A stretch of 57,460 bases of DNA from Alphaproteobacteria bacterium (GCA_016869875.1 VGDE01000002.1:1-57460); one strand, 5' to 3'; positions 1 to 7,762 are shown, numbered from the stretch's first letter. Numbers and translations: made by a program. Notes: generated by a model not told the origin, from the sequence alone.

Positions 1-171
1 CCGTCAGGGACGAGATGGGCGGGGCAGGGCGCCCAGGACCGGTGTGCGGGGGGATGGCTCGGGACGAGACATTCAACCGTGCAGCGCAGCCGGGCGTATC
101 GCCCCGACCAGCTCGGGTGGAGGCCGGTGCAGCCGGCCGGAACCGGGGGCGCGGCCCGATAGGGGACGCCC
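1..171 (+). repeat. Partial copy of plasmid repeat (3' part)
   Basis: Bases 1-171 match 4561-4731 with one difference seen (position 113, c versus t) and match 29294-29464 closely. The copy is probably cut by the window start. It ends at the same base, after ggggacgccc, as the other two copies, and unrelated sequence (the brnT promoter) follows at once. No gene is supported inside it; the open frames are GC-rich noise. Confidence 0.9.
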
Positions 172-173
172 TC

Positions 174-206
174 TTGACAGGTGTATATTCATTGTGTATA
201 TACACC
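174..206 (+). promoter_or_regulatory. brnTA promoter with overlapping operator palindrome
   Basis: A consensus -35 TTGACA (174-179) and a -10 TATATA (197-202) are separated by 17 bp. A perfect 9-bp inverted repeat, GGTGTATAT (180-188) and ATATACACC (198-206), fills the spacer and covers the -10. BrnA antitoxins repress their own operon, so this is the expected autoregulatory site (inference). It starts 3 bp after the repeat end. Confidence 0.8.
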
Positions 207-290
207 ATAAGGGCCGTGGCGCAGCCTGGTTAGCGTAGACCATTCCGAAGGAGACTTAATGATTCAATTTTATTTCAAAACGGAAGAACT

Positions 291-581
291 ATGCACCGAT
301 ATGAATGGGACGAGAACAAGCGCAATTCAACGCTTGAAAAGCACAATATCGATTTCATAGATGCAATTGAGGTATTTGCGTCAGAACATATAAAACTTGT
401 AAGTCGCTTCGAAGCTGAATTACGTTTCATTGCGATTGGTGAACTAGACGGAATTCATATTGCGGTGGTTTTTACTGTACGTGAAGACGTCATCCGCATA
501 ATTACAGCCCGAAGGGCAAGATCAAATGAAAGAGAAGCTTACATCGAGCATGTCTCTGGAAGAAGTCAGGGAACTTCGTAG
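291..581 (+). CDS. brnT: BrnT family type II toxin (ribonuclease)
   Basis: This 96-residue protein matches the BrnT pattern: an N-terminal YEWDENKRNSTLEKHNIDF-type stretch, a central strand with RFIAIGELDG, and a C-terminal RIITARRARSNERE followed by a tyrosine. BrnT is a RelE-fold ribonuclease that stops growth by cutting RNA and is neutralised by BrnA. The 3' end overlaps brnA by 56 bp, the normal arrangement. A strong promoter with a palindrome lies at 174-206. The ATG at 291 has only a weak ribosome site (GGAAG), and no better in-frame start is seen. The pair probably acts as a plasmid addiction module. Confidence 0.88.
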   Translation: MHRYEWDENKRNSTLEKHNIDFIDAIEVFASEHIKLVSRFEAELRFIAIGELDGIHIAVVFTVREDVIRIITARRARSNEREAYIEHVSGRSQGTS

Positions 582-807
582 TCAGACGCGTTGGGATAAG
601 GTTCGAGCAGCCGGTGATTATCAGGGCGAGGCAGAAATTGATGTGGACTGGAGCCGCGTCGAGGTGGTCCGCCCCGATAAGAAAGTGATGATTTCTGTGC
701 GTCTTGACGCTGACGTGTTGGACTTTCTCAAATCGCAAGGACCGGGCTATCAAAGCCGATTGAACGCTATATTGCGATCTTACATGAAGTCTCAAGAAAA
801 AGCATGA
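526..807 (+). CDS. brnA: BrnA family antitoxin
   Basis: This 93-residue protein has the BrnA layout. The N-terminal half is acidic and charged and should wrap the toxin; it includes the IDVDWSRVEVVRP segment. The C-terminal half is a ribbon-helix-helix domain (KVMISVRLDADVLDFLKSQG, then YQSRLNAILRSYM) that binds DNA as a dimer. It would neutralise BrnT and repress the palindromic promoter at 174-206. The ATG lies inside brnT, with purine-rich sequence before it. A strong hairpin terminator follows at 820-844. Confidence 0.88.
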   Translation: MKEKLTSSMSLEEVRELRSQTRWDKVRAAGDYQGEAEIDVDWSRVEVVRPDKKVMISVRLDADVLDFLKSQGPGYQSRLNAILRSYMKSQEKA

Positions 808-819
808 GCAGGTTGAAAA

Positions 820-844
820 GCCCCGGCTGCATCGCAGCCGGGGC
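820..844. terminator. Bidirectional terminator between brnA and the 874-1092 gene
   Basis: A perfect 11-bp stem, GCCCCGGCTGC (820-830) and GCAGCCGGGGC (834-844), has a 3-nt loop. On the minus strand a short CTTTTC run follows, so it suits the convergent minus-strand gene at least as well as brnTA. Confidence 0.8.
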
Positions 845-873
845 ATCTGTATCTTGCTTTCGCTGACGCAACC

Positions 874-1092
874 TTAGCGAAGGTGGTTCATCGCCGCAGA
901 CATGCGCGCCAGGCCAACCACCTCGTATGTTCCCGTAGTAGGGTCCAGTGCAAATAGGCCGTTACCACGTAGCTCGACCGTCAGGACGCCATGGTTGTCA
1001 GCCAGCCTATCGAAATCTGACAGCATGCTCTCTAGCATTTCGCGAGTAATTTCCGCTTTGGCATCCTGTCCCATGTCACGCGTCGAGAGCAT
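874..1092 (-). CDS. Small hypothetical protein (72 aa)
   Basis: This 72-residue protein has a helical, charged N-terminal half and a beta-like second half (HGVLTVELRGNGLFALDP, TGTYEVVGLARM). A purine-rich GGGGAAA stretch lies upstream of the ATG, and the stop is 30 bp from the terminator at 820-844, as expected for a real 3' end. No family was recognised. It lies in the minus-strand plasmid block with the ParB-like and DUF3768 genes but is separated from them by its own terminator, so it is probably a separate transcript. Coding status is likely, not certain. Confidence 0.55.
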   Translation of the reverse strand: MLSTRDMGQDAKAEITREMLESMLSDFDRLADNHGVLTVELRGNGLFALDPTTGTYEVVGLARMSAAMNHLR

Positions 1093-1462
1093 CTAAAATT
1101 TCCCCATTCAAACAAACAAACTTCGAAATACTTGCTTTGTCGAGAAATAGAACTGACATGACCAAAAGGACTGACCAAAACCACATTTCGCAATTTCTTG
1201 TTGACACACGCGTCAACTTGATGCTGCGCCGTCAGGTGCAGCTCGGCCCGAAGGGCCGGGCCTGGCGGCGGGGGCCGGCGCAGTCGGCCGCCTTGCCAGG
1301 TCATCACTTCCCGGCAAAAAAGGAACCCCGCTAGATGCGGGGTCAGTTGAACCTTCGTCGCAGAAGGATGGATAGGTGGGCGCTACTGAACAGAAGCGGC
1401 GGCCAGAAATGCTCATTTACTGCATTGGGGCGGCGAACGCCGCCCCTCCGGTCTGGTATGTA
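1093..1462. other. Intergenic region with hairpins
   Basis: This 370-bp stretch has no supported gene. It holds the GTTGAC/GTCAAC palindrome at 1200-1217, the terminator at 1316-1343, and a second perfect hairpin (GGGGCGGC, GAAC, GCCGCCCC; 1427-1446) just past the ParB-like stop codon. A plus-strand frame from 1158 (MTKRTDQNHIS...) is open but has no family resemblance. Confidence 0.6.
1316..1343 (-). terminator. Rho-independent terminator after the ParB-like gene
   Basis: The stem is ACCCCGC (1325-1331) and GCGGGGT (1337-1343). Read on the minus strand it is followed by a run of six T (complement of 1316-1321), which is the classic form for ending the minus-strand ParB-like transcript. Confidence 0.8.
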
Positions 1463-3337
1463 TCAGAAGCAGTCTGGCACCCATGCGTCGATCCGGGCCT
1501 TTGCTTCGGCGGTAACGCGCCATGCCTTTTGGTATTCGGCATCAGAGAACAACCGTTCCATAGCGGAGGCTTTCGCGGCCTTCTTCTCGCTCTTGAACAC
1601 TTTGAAGCCGTTGCACTCCGGGTCACAGCCGGTCAGGTCAAGGTGCAGCTTGTCCAGATAATCGGCACTGACGCGGCTGAAAAAGTTCTCGGCCGTGGGC
1701 GTCCAGACCTTACGGACACCGGCCCCGGCATCGGCCTCGATCAGCTCGAAGAAATCCGCGTTGCCTGCTCCATAGGGCAGGGTCCGCGACACTCCCTCGA
1801 CCAGCGCCGCATGGCGGGCCTTCTTGCCAGCGGCGACGAATGTGCGGAAGGCTGCGGCCAGATCATCCACCCGCAACTCCGGGCGGCTCCATGCCTCATG
1901 TCCCGCAGGGGCATGGGTCAGGCGTTCGGAAAACTCTAATCCCTCCGGCTTGCTCGGGCAGTTGTTGGGGCGTCCCGGCGACAGGTCGAAAACATGGGTG
2001 CTGACGCCCGATGCAAGCGACATGCCGAAGGCCAGCAGATCAAAGACCATTTCCGGCCGGTCCAGAAGTGCAGTCTGAACTGCGGCCAGCCGCACGGCCT
2101 TCATGTCCTCGACCAGCGCGCCGGAATAGGGTGACTTGGGCGCATCCTCGACGCTGGCTGCGCCGTGGCGCGTTGCGGCATGGCCGGTCAGCACCCCGGC
2201 CTCGATCGCCTCCGCTCGATCATAGGGGCTAACGAGGGGGCCGCTCTCGCAAAGTGTTCCATTGCTTTGCACATAGAGAAAAACCCCCGCCACGGCGCGC
2301 TGTGCGGCGGTGTAGTCGCCCTCCAGCGTTGCCATCAGTTCCGCCAGTTCGGCCTGTCCCGCCTCGTCCAGAACCTCGGCGTTCGCCAGTTCGGCCAGTT
2401 CGTCGTAACGCTCGGATTGCGCTTCGGTCAGATCGCCCTCAACGCGGTAAACGCGGTCCATCTTCTCTGTGGTACCATAGGGGATATAGCTGTCAGTCGA
2501 AACCTCGACCCATTTCCAGACCTCCCCGATCTTCGTCGCCGCCTCGTTCAGCTTCTCGACGAACAGGCGGTCCAGCAGGTCGGCATCATGCAACGTGGTC
2601 GTGTCGCTGAACAGGTCCCGGATCACGCGCCCGCCTGCGGCCTCGTAGGCGTCTAGTCCGACGAACAGGATGCGGCGGTCGGTGCCGCTGATCGCGTCAG
2701 GCTGCAAGGCCCGCTTGATCTGATGTTCCGACAGATCGCCGCCCTTCACTTCGGCCAGAACCTGCAAGGTCAGGGCCTCGTCTTGCGACACGGTAAAGGC
2801 TTTCGCCATGCCAAGGCTGATCTGGCCCGCCTTCAAGGCGTCCAGAACGGGGGCGGGCAGCGCGGCCAGTGCAAGGCGGCGATAAACATGCGCCTCGGTT
2901 TGGCCGAAGCTGCGGGCGATAGTGGACACGTCCGCGCCTGCCTTCTTCATCCGGCCATAGGCGCGGATTTCATCTGCGGGTGCCAAGTCCTCGCGGGCGG
3001 CGTTCTCGGCGCTGGCCCATGCCCGCGCGGTGGCCTCGTCAGGGGCGATGCGGACGGGAACGGACGCCAGTTCCGGGTGCCGCTCGGTCACGGTCGGATC
3101 ACGCTCGACGGCACGGGCAATGGCGCGCAGCCTGCGGCCCCCGGCCACGATGCCCACGCGGCCATCTGCATCAACGGTGCCGGACAGGTTTTGAATCAGG
3201 CCGATCATGGCAAGGCTGTCGGCCAGCAGGTCGATCCCCTCCGGGTCGGCATCCTGACGCGGGTTCAGGTCGGACACATAGAGTTGCGCCAGCGGAAGAT
3301 ACTGGATCGGGGCGGCTGCGATGGTTTCGGATTTCAT
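1463..3337 (-). CDS. Large ParB/RepB/Spo0J family nuclease-like plasmid protein
   Basis: The protein is 624 residues from the ATG at 3337, chosen because AGGAA lies 8 bases upstream; an earlier start at 3358 is less likely. The N-terminal 200 residues show the ParB fold: PLAQLYVSDLNPRQ, GIDLLADSLAMIGLIQNL, VAGGRRLRAIARA, then a helix-turn-helix like that of KorB/ParB (TIARSFGQTEAHVYRRLALA). The remaining 400 residues are a long C-terminal extension typical of a ParB-like group on alphaproteobacterial plasmids, where it sits near ardC and DUF3768 genes as here. Such proteins are annotated as partition or antirestriction-region proteins; no ParA partner is adjacent, so a classical partition role is not shown. 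A terminator follows at 1316-1343. Confidence 0.85.
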   Translation of the reverse strand: MKSETIAAAPIQYLPLAQLYVSDLNPRQDADPEGIDLLADSLAMIGLIQNLSGTVDADGRVGIVAGGRRLRAIARAVERDPTVTERHPELASVPVRIAPDEATARAWASAENAAREDLAPADEIRAYGRMKKAGADVSTIARSFGQTEAHVYRRLALAALPAPVLDALKAGQISLGMAKAFTVSQDEALTLQVLAEVKGGDLSEHQIKRALQPDAISGTDRRILFVGLDAYEAAGGRVIRDLFSDTTTLHDADLLDRLFVEKLNEAATKIGEVWKWVEVSTDSYIPYGTTEKMDRVYRVEGDLTEAQSERYDELAELANAEVLDEAGQAELAELMATLEGDYTAAQRAVAGVFLYVQSNGTLCESGPLVSPYDRAEAIEAGVLTGHAATRHGAASVEDAPKSPYSGALVEDMKAVRLAAVQTALLDRPEMVFDLLAFGMSLASGVSTHVFDLSPGRPNNCPSKPEGLEFSERLTHAPAGHEAWSRPELRVDDLAAAFRTFVAAGKKARHAALVEGVSRTLPYGAGNADFFELIEADAGAGVRKVWTPTAENFFSRVSADYLDKLHLDLTGCDPECNGFKVFKSEKKAAKASAMERLFSDAEYQKAWRVTAEAKARIDAWVPDCF

Positions 3338-3413
3338 GGGTGGCATTCCTATTTGCAACGATTATTTTTATTGGTGCCTTGCCCCCTGTGAGGGGAGGGC
3401 AAAGCGACGGGTC

Positions 3414-3524
3414 TTAGTTGACCCCGTGCTGACGCAGGAAGCGGCGTCCAATTCCAAAGGTGTCGCCCTTCCTGACAAGTGCCCATGCTTCCGCAAGGCG
3501 CTGTTCCAAAATTGCATTGCTCAT
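3414..3524 (-). CDS. 36-aa hypothetical protein
   Basis: This short frame begins MSNAILEQRLAEAWALVRKG and ends RRFLRQHGVN. AAGGGG lies about 9 bases upstream of its ATG, a usable ribosome site. It lies between the DUF3768 gene and the ParB-like gene on the same strand and could belong to the same operon. The basic, helical composition suggests a folded helix pair. No family was recognised; coding status rests on the ribosome site and the position. Confidence 0.5.
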   Translation of the reverse strand: MSNAILEQRLAEAWALVRKGDTFGIGRRFLRQHGVN

Positions 3525-3560
3525 GTGTTCATCCCCTTTTCGGTTGAAGTTGCGGGAAGC

Positions 3561-3592
3561 ATCGGCCTGCTAACGGAGCAAAGCAGGCCGAT
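3561..3592 (-). terminator. Hairpin after the DUF3768 gene
   Basis: The 11-bp perfect stem ATCGGCCTGCT (3561-3571) and AGCAGGCCGAT (3582-3592) lies 7 bp past the DUF3768 stop. There is no long T run on the minus strand, so it may attenuate rather than fully end transcription into the 36-aa and ParB-like genes. Confidence 0.55.
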
Positions 3593-3598
3593 TTCTTG

Positions 3599-4012
3599 TC
3601 AGTGTTCAGACGGCAGATAGAGCGTCAGAACACGGCGCGTCTGGTCGGGGTCACAGGCGCAGTCGGGCATCGTCGCGCCATAGGTGTAGGCAGTGTCGTA
3701 AAGGTCGATCTTCCAGAAGATCGCCGCGCCATCGGCCTCAACACGTCCAAAGGAATGATCCTCCCAAGGGTCGTTTTCCTCGGTGAAGTCGGTGAAGTTG
3801 ATAACCTTCTCCATCAGGGCCGATTTGGTCGCCACGGGCAGGGCCTCGAAACCCGGCGTGACCACAGCGCGTCCTTTCAGATGATGGTCACGCCACAGGG
3901 CGGCAAAGCCCAGGCAGCGCCGGAAGGCATCGTTCTGCTCTGCGATCAGCAGGCGCAGCATATGGTCGCGCGCCTGCTCGGCGGCGGTGTCGGTCTGGAT
4001 TGCTTGTGCCAT
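3599..4012 (-). CDS. DUF3768 family protein
   Basis: The start is the ATG at 4012, with AAGGA 8 bases upstream; the open frame runs further up into the repeat, but that part is spurious. The 137 residues contain the DUF3768 features as recalled: RDHMLRLLIAEQNDAFRR, VVTPGFEALP, a GRVEADGAAIFWKIDLYD segment, and a final block with DPDQTRRVLTLYLPSEH. The function is unknown; the family is common in the ardC/ParB-like region of alphaproteobacterial plasmids. Its 5' leader (cgttgcaaa...aggaatgcca) is strikingly like the leader of the ParB-like gene, hinting at shared control. Confidence 0.8.
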   Translation of the reverse strand: MAQAIQTDTAAEQARDHMLRLLIAEQNDAFRRCLGFAALWRDHHLKGRAVVTPGFEALPVATKSALMEKVINFTDFTEENDPWEDHSFGRVEADGAAIFWKIDLYDTAYTYGATMPDCACDPDQTRRVLTLYLPSEH

Positions 4013-4073
4013 TTGGCATTCCTTCTTTTGCAACGATCCCGCCCGGTCTTTGCGCCGTGGTCGGGTGCCCAAA

Positions 4074-4731
4074 ATGGGCGGGGGGTCAGGCGAGGAAGCG
4101 CGAAGCGCGCCCCTCTCCTGAACCCTTGCCTCCCGGCGAGGGCAGGGGGGGAACCGCCGCAATGGGAAAATCAAATGGACAAGGGGGTGGTGCGGCCCGC
4201 AGCCGAAGGCGAGGACACGGCCCCGCAGGACGTGCAGCATTTTCCTGTTGCGGTGGGGGACCAGCGGTCCACAAACGGACAGGCGCGCAGCGCCTGGCCC
4301 AACAAGGGCAGGGGGCGTTTGGCTTGTCCAAATCCCCCCTGCGTCTCGATCGCCGCGCCTCGCGGGGGGATCTCGCTATTCTGAAAAAGGTCGCGGTTGC
4401 TCTGTGCCGCAGCTGCCCCAAACCACACCCGGTTGCCCACAGTCCCTTGCTCGATCCTTGACGTCTCGCGCGGGCCTGCTGCGGTCGCCCGCCTTCACTC
4501 CCAAGGTCGTTCCCGGCGCGCGACTGGACAACCGGGTGTGCCTTGCGTCAGCGGTCCCGCCCGTCAGGGACGAGATGGGCGGGGCAGGGCGCCCAGGACC
4601 GGTGTGCGGGGGGATGGCTCGGGACGAGACATTCAACCGTGCAGCGCAGCCGGGCGTATCGCCCCGACCAGCTTGGGTGGAGGCCGGTGCAGCCGGCCGG
4701 AACCGGGGGCGCGGCCCGATAGGGGACGCCC
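4074..4731 (+). repeat. 658-bp direct repeat, complete copy
   Basis: The first 408 bp (4074-4481) match 28494-28901 with about five differences seen. The last 240 bp or so (from about 4493) match the end of the 28494-29464 copy, and 4561-4731 match 1-171. The repeat is very GC-rich and contains no supported gene; all frames look like noise. On both sides the flanking sequence changes abruptly: the DUF3768 leader before it, the SLATT-like gene after it. Confidence 0.93.
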
Positions 4732-4739
4732 GCTACCAG

Positions 4740-5279
4740 TTAGGACGGTTCCTGATCTTCTGAAACCTTTTTATAATGGTAACCCTCGAAGGCAAAAAAA
4801 CCACCTACCAGTCTATGCCACAAGGGGATGCGCAGCCGCTCGCTCATGTCAAAAGCGCCGGTGGCCCCAATTGCGTCATTGTAGGCTTTTGCGTCCAATG
4901 CGCGCAGCACAGGTGGCTCGTCTCCAGTAATCCGGATCATTTTGCTCCACCACTCTGCACATTGATTTTCATCGGGCTCGATTTTTGACTCGATGTCTGC
5001 CAGAAGCGAGTAGTAGTCGCGTTGCAGCGTCTGGTGATCCCGGGCCTGACGCCCGAAATCATAGACCAGCTGAAGTGCACCCAAGATTGCAACTGCCATC
5101 CCAGTTGCGAAAGTTGGCACCTGTAGGTTTTCTCCAAGGCTGCTTGCGGCAGCGGTACCAAGGATTACCACGAGAAAGTTAAACACTCGATTTACGCGCT
5201 CAAGCGAGCGCCGTCGCGCTGTATGATAAAGCGCATTTCTAAGAACATTGAACCGGATAGTCTCGCGGTTTGGCGTCAT
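4740..5279 (-). CDS. SLATT-like two-transmembrane protein (candidate defence effector)
   Basis: The 179-residue protein has a basic N-terminus, two adjacent hydrophobic segments (about 32-50, NFLVVILGTAAASS, and about 56-75, TFATGMAVAILGALQLVYD), then a long helical cytoplasmic part (ARDHQTLQRDYYSLLADIES). This resembles the SLATT/DUF4231 two-helix membrane domains found beside nucleotide-sensing (SLOG, SMODS) immunity proteins, where they are thought to perforate the membrane. The start is 1 bp after the stop of the 59-aa Pro-rich gene, so the two are translationally coupled. The stop is 9 bp from the repeat end at 4731. The family call is from pattern only. Confidence 0.55.
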   Translation of the reverse strand: MTPNRETIRFNVLRNALYHTARRRSLERVNRVFNFLVVILGTAAASSLGENLQVPTFATGMAVAILGALQLVYDFGRQARDHQTLQRDYYSLLADIESKIEPDENQCAEWWSKMIRITGDEPPVLRALDAKAYNDAIGATGAFDMSERLRIPLWHRLVGGFFAFEGYHYKKVSEDQEPS

Positions 5280-5280
5280 G

Positions 5281-5460
5281 CTATTTCTTCACTGGCGGCG
5301 GCGGCGCTGACGGTGCCTGCGGCTGCCTCGGACCTACCGACGTGCCCGGCGACAACGGTTGTCGCGGTCCTATTGACCTGTCTAGTAATGTGGGCTGTCG
5401 AACGCCTATTCCGGCAGTATGCGTAGACCCTGGCACGTTGGGCGGCTTTTTCTCAGTCAT
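5281..5460 (-). CDS. 59-aa proline-rich protein, coupled to the SLATT-like gene
   Basis: The frame begins MTEKKPPNVPGSTHTAGIGV and ends in a run of prolines (APSAPPPPVKK). AAAGGAG sits 9 bases before the ATG, one of the best ribosome sites in the window. The stop codon is separated from the downstream ATG by one base (TAG C ATG). About a quarter of the residues are proline, and no fold is expected. A disordered Pro-rich partner of a 2-TM protein could be a chaperone, an inhibitor or a sensor tail (inference). No family was recognised. Confidence 0.65.
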   Translation of the reverse strand: MTEKKPPNVPGSTHTAGIGVRQPTLLDRSIGPRQPLSPGTSVGPRQPQAPSAPPPPVKK

Positions 5461-5593
5461 TTAGATCGTCTCCTTTAGGACAATGCGGAAGCATGATGAA
5501 GGCTCTGAGATCAATCGTGCCATTGCTACGCTATCTTTGGGAAATGAATTCACCATCAGCTACAGAGATCATCTTGATGCTGCCTACCTGTAA

Positions 5594-5622
5594 TAAAAAA
5601 AGGCCCCGCCGAAGCGGGGCCT
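5594..5622 (-). terminator. Rho-independent terminator
   Basis: The stem AGGCCCCGC (5601-5609) and GCGGGGCCT (5614-5622) is followed on the minus strand by a T run (complement of the A tract 5594-5600). It ends the remnant gene at 5657-5869, not the SLATT pair, which starts downstream of it. Confidence 0.8.
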
Positions 5623-5656
5623 AAGTCACTCCGTTGCAAAAAGGAGTAGGGTTTGC

Positions 5657-5869
5657 CTAGCACTTCTGAAGGGTTAGCACCACGGTATTGATGCGGACCC
5701 CGACGCTGGCGAAGCTCTCGGGCGGCAGGTCGCGCCACTGGTGGCACCGATAGCCGCGCGGGGAATGCTGTGCGGCCCATGCCCGAAACCGCTCATGCTT
5801 TGCGGTCGATCCGACCTCGGCCGACGCGGGCAGGATCGCGCGCAGCTCGCCACCGGGCGCTGTAGATTG
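5657..5869 (-). pseudogene. 3' remnant of an unidentified gene
   Basis: The frame read from 5869 to the stop at 5657-5659 is coherent (GGELRAILPASAEVGSTAKH, RYRCHQWRDLPPES-like middle, final TVVLTLQKC) and is followed by a proper terminator. A TGA at 5870-5872 closes the frame upstream, and there is no ATG with a ribosome site. It looks like the C-terminal end of a gene whose 5' part was lost. The parent family is not recognised. Confidence 0.45.
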
Positions 5870-6093
5870 TCAATGTATTCGTCCTCGGTCACTGATGAAA
5901 ATCAGTTGGTTAAGCGCGCAATCCTTCACAGAACCTTCCTTATTTGCCAACAAAAACTTCCTCAGGCGAGGGCAAGGCCTGCAGTCAGCATTATCGGTTA
6001 TCAGTCCAAATCGACATCGCAGGTGTCAGCAACCGATCAAGTTGTCTTCGGCTACCTGGAGGCAGAGCCCATAGACCACTATCCAGGCTTTGA

Positions 6094-6693
6094 CTATTCC
6101 AGCACCCGGCGGATCTTGGGCACCGCATATCGGGGATCTTCATGATGATCGATGATGTTGGCAAAACGACCGTCTGCGTTGAACAGAAAGACGCCTGCCG
6201 TATGGTCCATTGTATAGTTATCCTCGCTCTGCACTTTCCGGAACGTGGCGCGGAAGTCGGCAGCAGCCTGTTCTATCTGAGGCAAGGTTCCGGTCAGGCC
6301 GGTGATCCGATCATCGAAGTTTGACAGGTAGTCGCCCAGTACCTCGGGGGTGTCGCGCTCGGGATCAACGCTAATGAGGACCGTGTTAAGGTGATCCGCA
6401 TCGGGACCAAGCTCTTCCAACCAGTCAGAAATGGCGCTCAGCGTCGTCGGGCAGATGTCGGGACACCATGTGAAGCCGAAGAAGACCATTGTCGGTTGGC
6501 CTAGCCAATCAGCCGCTTCCACCGTGTCTCCGTGCTGATCCGTCAGCGCAAAAGACATCCGGTCAATGGGCAAAGGCAGGGTTCCTGACGGGGCCTCGTC
6601 TGAATGGCGGCTTTGCCACCAGCCCAGGCCAAGCATGAACACCACCGCCCCTGTGCTCAAGGCTCCGGCTTGCAGCAGCGTCCTTCGCTTCAT
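6094..6693 (-). CDS. SCO1/SenC family copper chaperone (second copy)
   Basis: The 199-residue protein has a signal/anchor at 1-25 (RRTLLQAGALSTGAVVFML), a thioredoxin fold, the copper-binding WCPDICP (Cys77, Cys81) and the conserved His164 in YTMDHTAG. Sco proteins deliver copper to, or reduce, the CuA site of cytochrome c oxidase in the periplasm. The ATG overlaps the stop of the PCuAC gene (ATGA), so it is the third gene of a Sco-PCuAC-Sco operon. About 220 bp with no gene follow (5870-6093). Confidence 0.93.
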   Translation of the reverse strand: MKRRTLLQAGALSTGAVVFMLGLGWWQSRHSDEAPSGTLPLPIDRMSFALTDQHGDTVEAADWLGQPTMVFFGFTWCPDICPTTLSAISDWLEELGPDADHLNTVLISVDPERDTPEVLGDYLSNFDDRITGLTGTLPQIEQAAADFRATFRKVQSEDNYTMDHTAGVFLFNADGRFANIIDHHEDPRYAVPKIRRVLE

Positions 6694-7163
6694 CCGTTGT
6701 TCTCGGAGCAGCCCGCATCTGTCGCCCCGACGCCTTGAACGCTCACAGGGACCGTCACCTCGCCCGCATTTCGAAAGGTCAGGGTGACAGGGAAGGACTC
6801 GCCCTCCTTGAGCACCTGCGTCAAGTCCATCAGCATGCCGTGGTAGCCACCCGGCTCCAGCGCCACGGTGGCATCTGCCGGGACGGGCACCTCCATTGCA
6901 TGAGGCATCGAGGCAATGCCGTCCGTGACAACTGTTTCATGCAGCATGGGCATGCCGGAGATGGGCGTATCGATGGAAACAAGCGCATCATCCTCGGTGC
7001 CGGCATTCCGGATGGTCAGATAGACCACGCCGGGACGCGATGTGCCGATCGAGGCACGGGACCAAGCCTGTTCAACTTCAATCGTGCCAAGCTGGACAGC
7101 GTCACAGGCAAGAACGGGACTCGATACAAGGGACAGAAGGGTGGCGGCAAGAAGACGGTTCAT
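6690..7163 (-). CDS. PCu(A)C periplasmic copper chaperone
   Basis: The protein has a Sec signal (MNRLLAATLLSLVSSPVLA) followed by a PCuAC (DUF461) domain with its His/Met copper ligands: PMLHETV, IASMPHAM, and GGYHGMLMDL. It binds Cu(I) in the periplasm and passes it to Sco and then CuA. The ATG at 7163 is preferred (GAGAG upstream); a GTG at 7172 that overlaps the upstream sco stop is the alternative. It lies between two sco genes, which fits a copper relay. The last residues (ATDAGCSENNG) lie past the domain. Confidence 0.92.
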   Translation of the reverse strand: MNRLLAATLLSLVSSPVLACDAVQLGTIEVEQAWSRASIGTSRPGVVYLTIRNAGTEDDALVSIDTPISGMPMLHETVVTDGIASMPHAMEVPVPADATVALEPGGYHGMLMDLTQVLKEGESFPVTLTFRNAGEVTVPVSVQGVGATDAGCSENNG

Positions 7164-7168
7164 GGCTC

Positions 7169-7762
7169 TCACAATCGGGATTGAAGGTCTGAAACGATGT
7201 CACTGGCAGGGGTGCCGTAGGTGAACTGACGCAGCCAATCCCCCTCGGGCCCAACCAGGTAAAGCGCGGGGCTATGGGACATCGAGTATTCCCCGGAAGC
7301 GTCAGCCGTGTCTTCGCGCTCGTAGTAGATGTGAAAACTGTCAGCCGCCGCGCGGGTCTGCGCCTGGTCCCCGGCAAGGCCGAGAATGGCCGGATGAAAG
7401 GCATTCGTGTATTCCGCAAGACCCAGCTCGCGATCACGTTCAGGATCAATGGAGATGAAAAGGGGCTGGACCTCTTCGGCCTCGTCGCCCAGATCATCCA
7501 TGACCTGCCCGACCTCGGACAGGGTCGTGGGGCAGACATCCGGGCAGTTGGTGAACCCGAAGAACACCAGAAGATGCTTTCCCTCGAACTCTGCCGCAGT
7601 CCTCAGGCGTCCTTCGGCATCCGGCAGCGAGAAGGTCGGACGGAAAGAGGCTTGAGCGGCAGGCTCAGGTGCACGATTCATAATAGTAACGAGCACCCCA
7701 AAGGCCACAATGGCGAGACCTGCCGCCACCCAAAGGGCCTTTTGCAATCGTGTCAGCCGCAT
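7169..7762 (-). CDS. SCO1/SenC family copper chaperone (first copy)
   Basis: The 197 residues comprise an N-terminal membrane anchor (about 10-28, LWVAAGLAIVAFGVLVTI), a thioredoxin fold with NCPDVCP (Cys73, Cys77) and the distal ligand His163 (EYSMSHSPALY). It is the first gene of the minus-strand copper operon (7762 to 6094). It differs clearly from the second Sco, so it is not a recent duplication; paired Sco proteins may split copper transfer and thiol reduction (inference). The mntH gene ends 95 bp upstream with no clear terminator between. Confidence 0.93.
   Translation of the reverse strand: MRLTRLQKALWVAAGLAIVAFGVLVTIMNRAPEPAAQASFRPTFSLPDAEGRLRTAAEFEGKHLLVFFGFTNCPDVCPTTLSEVGQVMDDLGDEAEEVQPLFISIDPERDRELGLAEYTNAFHPAILGLAGDQAQTRAAADSFHIYYEREDTADASGEYSMSHSPALYLVGPEGDWLRQFTYGTPASDIVSDLQSRL

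Noticed and set aside
1158-1334. Plus-strand frame MTKRTDQNHIS...
   Set aside because: No family resemblance, no terminator of its own, and its second half is Arg/Gly/Pro noise.
4086-4930. Several open frames of 85-177 codons in the repeat
   Set aside because: The same frames occur in both repeat copies, are rich in Arg, Pro and Gly, and no ribosome site or conserved domain is seen.
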